A stretch of 64,000 nucleotides of DNA, taken from positions 230,171-294,170 of the forward strand of contig CABJBM010000004.1 in the NCBI GenBank assembly GCA_902363835.1, given 5' to 3'. Under the pieces are notes generated by a model. The model saw only the letters and a program-made list of their open reading frames with translations, made no database searches and was not told the DNA's origin. The stretch is from Lachnospiraceae bacterium (GTDB lineage: Bacteria > Bacillota > Clostridia > Lachnospirales > Lachnospiraceae). Below are positions 60,493 to 64,000 of the stretch, in pieces. A program made the translations under genes and the position numbers. How positions within the stretch are numbered: position 1 is the first letter of the stretch; every line of letters begins with the position of its first letter.

Positions 60493-60888
60493 TTATCGAT
60501 AATTATTTTCAAAACAGTCTTTGCAGGTGCCGTAGAAATAAATCGTGTGACTGTCCACCGTGCCATCCACATGCTCCTGAGCCAGCTGGTCAATGTCCGT
60601 TAAATGATCCATTGGCAGGTCGCAGACCTTCCCGCACTTTTTACATACAAAATGATAGTGGGGTGAAATATCCGCATCAAAGCGGTCTGCGCCATCTCCG
60701 CATGTCAGCTTCTTGATCTCCCCCAGTTCAACCAAAAGGTTTAAGTTGCGGTAAACAGTTCCAAGGCTGATGTTGGGATATTCTTTGCGGATCAATGTGT
60801 ATAGGGCATCGGCAGTGGGATGGTCGTGCCTTGCCATTAGACAGGCTTTAATGGATTCCCGTTGACGGCTATACTTTAATGTTTTCAT
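60493..60888 (-). CDS. perR: Fur family peroxide regulator, PerR-like
   Basis: A 131-residue metalloregulator. The winged helix includes SRQRESIKACLMARHDHPTA, with the His position of PerR metal binding, and ISLGTVYRNLNLLVELGEI. The dimerisation domain has regulatory ligands in RFDADISPHYHFVC, with Asp, His and His arranged as in Bacillus PerR, and structural zinc pairs CKKCGKVC and CKDC. PerR represses peroxide defence genes until its ligand histidines are oxidised. A matching palindrome lies in its own promoter and in that of the reverse rubrerythrin downstream. Fur remains an alternative, but the Asp ligand and neighbours favour PerR. Confidence 0.88.
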   Translation of the reverse strand: MKTLKYSRQRESIKACLMARHDHPTADALYTLIRKEYPNISLGTVYRNLNLLVELGEIKKLTCGDGADRFDADISPHYHFVCKKCGKVCDLPMDHLTDIDQLAQEHVDGTVDSHTIYFYGTCKDCFENNYR

Positions 60889-60920
60889 GGCCGCTCCTTT
60901 TCTATAAATAATAATTATAT

Positions 60921-60968
60921 TAGTAACTGTTACTATTTAATAATATAGGTTTTTCGGCTTTTTGTCAA
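60921..60968 (-). promoter_or_regulatory. perR promoter with PerR box
   Basis: On the minus strand, TTGACA (60963-60968), a 17-base spacer and TATTAT (60940-60945). TAGTAACTGTTACTA (60921-60935) is a perfect 7-1-7 palindrome four bases past the -10, as at the reverse rubrerythrin promoter. Confidence 0.8.
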
Positions 60969-60986
60969 TCCACTGTTAAAATTTAC

Positions 60987-61925
60987 CTATATGTTTTCCC
61001 GGGCAATCCGTATGAATTCTTCCGTAGCCTGGGATAGATATCTGCCTTTGTGGCGGCCGAATGCCAGTACGCCGTGACTGCGCCTGTAATTTAAGGAAAA
61101 GTAATGAAGCCCTGTTTTTTTCAGCACACCATTGCCGGTGTTTCCGTTTCCAGACATGAACATTTTAGGGTAAAAGGTGATGCCCATGCCTTTGGCCGCG
61201 AGGGCAAGCACTGTTTCAATGTTTTCTGTCTCCAGCAGGATGGAAGGGGTGAGCTGGGCTTCTTCAAAGATTTCATCAGCAATTGTCCGCACTCTGTTTC
61301 CTTTATTAATGAGAAGATAAGGACAATCCTTTAAAAGCTGCACGTCCGCATTTTCTTCCAGCACCTTTATCATCTCCTCCTGCTGTCCCGGAAAATACCG
61401 GTCCAGGATCTGGTCGGGAACCACAAGAAGAATCTCCTCTTCGCAGATGGGGACTGTTTCCACATGCTCTGCTTTAAAAGGAAGGAGATCAATCATTAAG
61501 TCAATGTTTCCGTGGATCAGGGCAGCGCTTAACTCGGAAGAATTTCCCTCTACCAGATGGATCTCAATGTTTGGGAATTTTTCTTTGTAAGCAGGAAGGA
61601 TGGCAGGGAGAAGAAAACGCCCCCTGGTATGGGAGATGCCGATGGAAAGCTGTCCTGTGGTAAAGTCCTTGATGTCGGCAAGCTCCCGGTAGGTCTCATC
61701 CTTTAAGTCCAGCATCTGTTTTGCCCGTACTTTTAAGGCCCGGCCTGCGTAGGTCAGGGTAAGAGGCATGGTGCGGTTGAAAAGCTGGACATCGAATTCC
61801 TTTTCTAAATTGGAAATGTGACTGCTTAAAGACTGCTGGGAAATGTACAGCCGTTTGGCAGCACGGGTGATATTAAGCTCTTCTGCAACCGCCAGAAAAT
61901 ATTCCAGGTTCAGGAAGTTGATCAT
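60987..61925 (-). CDS. LysR family transcriptional regulator
   Basis: A 312-residue regulator. The N-terminal winged helix reads LEYFLAVAEELNITRAAKRL and then YISQQSLSSHISNLEKEF, the LysR signature. Residues ~90-300 form the periplasmic-binding-like effector domain (GQLSIGISHTRGRFLLPAIL). It overlaps the upstream PHP gene by four bases (ATGA), so the two are coupled. Co-inducer and targets are unknown. Confidence 0.93.
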   Translation of the reverse strand: MINFLNLEYFLAVAEELNITRAAKRLYISQQSLSSHISNLEKEFDVQLFNRTMPLTLTYAGRALKVRAKQMLDLKDETYRELADIKDFTTGQLSIGISHTRGRFLLPAILPAYKEKFPNIEIHLVEGNSSELSAALIHGNIDLMIDLLPFKAEHVETVPICEEEILLVVPDQILDRYFPGQQEEMIKVLEENADVQLLKDCPYLLINKGNRVRTIADEIFEEAQLTPSILLETENIETVLALAAKGMGITFYPKMFMSGNGNTGNGVLKKTGLHYFSLNYRRSHGVLAFGRHKGRYLSQATEEFIRIARENI

Positions 61926-62647
61926 AAATAAGCCTCCAGCTTTGGAATATAGGGAAGAAGTTTTTGAAAGGAGCTGTTTACAATAAGCTCTTCCGGAAAA
62001 TTCACTTCATTAATGAGCTCCCAGGCTCTTTCGTGGTTTCCCACATCAGCTTCCGTGTGGGCATCGCTGTCAATGATGATTGAGGCCTGGTAGCGCTTGC
62101 ACAGCTCCAGCATGATCCGGTAGTTTCCCGCAGCATTCATCCTGGCACTTTGCGGGTGGAGGGAGCTGGAATTAAGCTCCAAAAGGGTGCGGTTTTCTGC
62201 AGCGGCAGAAACAAGGGTATCGTAATCCACAGGAAAACGGCTGTCATCAGGGTGGCCGATGATGTGGATCAGGGGATTTTCAATGGCCCCTACATAAGCC
62301 CTGGTATTTTCGGCAGAAGTTCCGCTTTTGTAGCATGGTTCATGGAGGCTTGCAATGGAGTAATCCATTTTTTCCAAAAGACCTTTTCTCAAATCCACCC
62401 GTCCTGTGTAATCCATAATATTAAGCTCAACCCCCATAAGGATGTTCACTCCATAGATCTTCCGGGGGATGACTTTAAAATTTATAAAATAAAACTCATG
62501 GCATGTTCCTGGCATTTTTGGTGCGTGGTCCGTTGAGCCCATGAGGGAAAGGCCCTTTTCAGAGGCAGATCTGGCCATTTCATATAAAGTGTTGTATGCA
62601 TGTCCGCTGGCCACGGTGTGGGTATGCAGGTCCATTATGTCGTTCAT
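61922..62647 (-). CDS. PHP domain phosphoesterase, YcdX-like
   Basis: A 241-residue metal-dependent hydrolase. The four PHP motifs are visible: MDLHTHTVASGHAYNT at the N-terminus, GSTDHAPKMPG near residue 38, a Glu in GVELNIMDYTG and Asp/His in IIGHPDDSRFP and IDSDAHTEADVG. The pattern matches the YcdX branch of alkaline-phosphatase-like or phosphoesterase proteins rather than histidinol phosphatase. It is first in a minus-strand operon with the LysR regulator. Confidence 0.9.
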   Translation of the reverse strand: MNDIMDLHTHTVASGHAYNTLYEMARSASEKGLSLMGSTDHAPKMPGTCHEFYFINFKVIPRKIYGVNILMGVELNIMDYTGRVDLRKGLLEKMDYSIASLHEPCYKSGTSAENTRAYVGAIENPLIHIIGHPDDSRFPVDYDTLVSAAAENRTLLELNSSSLHPQSARMNAAGNYRIMLELCKRYQASIIIDSDAHTEADVGNHERAWELINEVNFPEELIVNSSFQKLLPYIPKLEAYL

Positions 62648-62826
62648 GATCCTTGTCCTTTCTGTATCAGCGCATGGAAGAAGGCTCTTCCAGTGGAAAA
62701 TATTTCATATATCATAAATATAACATATTTTTACAAAGAAAACTATAGAAATATCGGGCGGGATGTGATAAATATATAGTTAGATTTTATGCAGAACCGA
62801 GTATTTTATGAACGGAGGAGATTTCA

Positions 62827-63759
62827 ATGAGCGAAGAGATGAAGGCAACAGACGGAAAAGAAGAAGTAGTGGAAACCATGGAGACTTATGCCGCGGAGCT
62901 GGAGGCATCCTTTAAAAAGGTGAAAGAGGGAGACGTTCTAACCGGAACCGTTATTAATGTGAACGAGGACATGGTTACCCTGGACTTGAAATATTATGCG
63001 GAAGGCATCATTGACAAGGAAAATTTAAGTAATGATCCGGAATTTGACCTCTTAAGGGAAATCCAGCCTGGTGATGAGATCACGGCCACAGTCATAAGCG
63101 CTGATGACGGGGAAGGAAATATCGTTCTTTCCAGAAAGCTGGCCAATGATCAGCTTGCATGGGAAAAGCTTGGCTCCATGTTAAGGGACCGCACCATTAT
63201 TAAAGTTAAAATCGCTGAAATCGTAAAAGGCGGAGCCATTGCCTATCTGGAGGGCATCCGGGGATTCATCCCGGCTTCCAAGCTGGCAGGGGAATATGTG
63301 GAGGACTTAGAGGAATATAATGGAAAGACCATTGATGTCACGGTCATCACCGCAGATGAGGAAAATAAGAAGCTGGTGCTCTCCGGCAAAGAGCCTGCCC
63401 TTATGAAGCAAAAGGAAGAAACCAACAAAAAGATTGCAAAGTGTGAGGCAGGGTCCATTATGGAAGGAACAGTGGACAGCCTAAAGGATTACGGTGCGTT
63501 TATTAACCTGGAAAACGGGCTTACCGGCCTTCTTCACATTTCACAGATCAGCAGCCAGAGGATCAAACATCCGGGCGTCGTGTTAAAGGAGGGACAGACG
63601 GTTAAGGTCAAGATCCTGTCCACTGCAGATAATAAGATAAGCTTAAGCATGAAGGCCGTCCAGGAGGAAGAGGAAGCAAACGAGGAGGTCTTTGATTACA
63701 AGGAGGAGGGAGCTGTATTTACAGGGCTTTCAGCGCTCTTAAAGGGACTGAAATTTTAG
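62827..63759 (+). CDS. S1 RNA-binding domain protein (RpsA-like)
   Basis: A 310-residue protein with three S1 domains: residues ~35-100 (GDVLTGTVINVNEDMVTLDL), ~117-180 (RTIIKVKIAEIVKGGAIAYL) and ~205-275 (GSIMEGTVDSLKDYGAFINL, the most canonical). An acidic N-terminus and C-terminus flank them. Low-GC Firmicutes often have such short S1-like proteins, which bind mRNA, rather than a full six-domain ribosomal S1. ACGGAGGAGATTTCA precedes the ATG. It stands alone. Confidence 0.88.
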   Translation: MSEEMKATDGKEEVVETMETYAAELEASFKKVKEGDVLTGTVINVNEDMVTLDLKYYAEGIIDKENLSNDPEFDLLREIQPGDEITATVISADDGEGNIVLSRKLANDQLAWEKLGSMLRDRTIIKVKIAEIVKGGAIAYLEGIRGFIPASKLAGEYVEDLEEYNGKTIDVTVITADEENKKLVLSGKEPALMKQKEETNKKIAKCEAGSIMEGTVDSLKDYGAFINLENGLTGLLHISQISSQRIKHPGVVLKEGQTVKVKILSTADNKISLSMKAVQEEEEANEEVFDYKEEGAVFTGLSALLKGLKF

Positions 63760-63827
63760 AAAGTCGGAAAAAGGATATAAAATGTCAAGTTTCTATGGTA
63801 TAATGAACCCAGGCGTTCATTATCTTG

Positions 63828-63880
63828 TGGCAGTTGCCAAATGCCGCTAAAGCGTCACTTGGCTTATTGCTTTCATGGTA
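63828..63880 (+). repeat. Diverged copy E of the dispersed stem-loop repeat
   Basis: GCCAA (63836-63840) pairs with TTGGC (63859-63863), matching the GCCAG/CTGGC arms of the other copies with compensating changes, and is followed by TTATTGCTTTCA, similar to CTCATTGC..CA elsewhere. Confidence 0.45.
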
Positions 63881-63896
63881 TACTATTCTTCAGGAG

Positions 63897-63926
63897 CAGG
63901 GGCTGCCGGCGTTAGGGCTGCCCCTG
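63897..63926 (+). terminator. Hairpin downstream of the S1 gene
   Basis: CAGGGGC (63897-63903) pairs with GCCCCTG (63920-63926). No T-run follows. Confidence 0.45.
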
Positions 63927-63957
63927 TCTCACTGATTATGGGTCGTGACCCTGTTGA

Positions 63958-64000
63958 GCACGCATAGCGTGCGAAATATAAACCACCCGCTATGCGGGTG
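63958..64000. mobile_element. Tandem hairpins at the window end, possible IS200/IS605 element end
   Basis: GCACGCATAGCGTGC (63958-63972) and CACCCGCTATGCGGGTG (63984-64000) are each palindromic, and CGCATAGCG is also complementary to CGCTATGCG of the second. The second hairpin resembles the subterminal hairpins of clostridial IS200/IS605 elements and runs past the window, so no transposase can be seen. Confidence 0.4.

Noticed and set aside
1..64000. CRISPR arrays, prophage genes, tRNA or rRNA genes
   Set aside because: No regularly spaced repeats, phage structural genes or RNA gene signatures were seen.

Overview
The window is a 64 kb stretch of a low-to-mid GC Firmicute chromosome. Protein content (split transketolase, ABC-F pair, PRD/PTS regulation, GlpP antitermination, reverse rubrerythrin with PerR, AfuA-type ABC importer with a YesMN pair, paired GH3 enzymes) and the strong AGGAGG-type ribosome binding sites fit an anaerobic, sugar-fermenting Lachnospiraceae clostridium. 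A Lacrimispora/Enterocloster-like genus is my inference; no rRNA or tRNA gene is present to test it.

Layout. 1-9 kb: end of a two-gene ThrE-type threonine/serine exporter, pyrC, an unrecognised tail-anchored protein, a polar amino acid ABC importer, a small lipoprotein and an ABC-F ATPase. 9-12.4 kb: a cobalt ECF transporter split as cbiQO / cobalamin riboswitch / cbiMN. 12.5-18.4 kb: a ROK kinase, exonuclease III, Uup-type ABC-F, and a GH13 debranching-enzyme homologue that has lost its catalytic residues. 18.5-24.3 kb: a PRD regulator carrying EIIB and EIIA domains, ascorbate-type PTS EIIB and EIIC, and a two-piece transketolase. 24.5-26 kb: a PadR/HAAS pair with a palindromic operator inside its own promoter. 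26-30.2 kb: a decayed kdp potassium locus in which kdpB is fused to the kinase end of kdpD. 30.3-33.6 kb: luxS and a Ca2+-type P-ATPase. 33.6-42 kb: glycerol/glycerophosphodiester catabolism (glpK, mgtC-like, an anaerobic glycerol-3-phosphate dehydrogenase set, glpQ) with the antiterminator glpP and two leaders that look like its targets. 42-49.2 kb: an AfuABC-like importer with a YesM/YesN two-component system. 49.8-56.8 kb: a DUF2087 regulator, two GH3 glycosidases (one anchored in the membrane at both ends) and a GtrA-like protein. 56.9-62.6 kb, minus strand: an AgrC/AgrA-like pair, rubrerythrin, reverse rubrerythrin, perR, a LysR regulator and a PHP phosphoesterase. 62.8-64 kb: an S1-domain protein, then hairpins at the window edge that resemble the end of an IS200/IS605 element.

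The points most worth a second look are the kdpB'-'kdpD fusion, the GH13 pseudoenzyme, the glpP regulon with paired leaders, a dispersed intergenic stem-loop repeat (three good copies, two degraded), the cobalt transporter split around its riboswitch with a probable AUU start for cbiQ, and the two matched PerR promoter-operators. I found no CRISPR array, prophage, complete transposon, or convincing new defence system.
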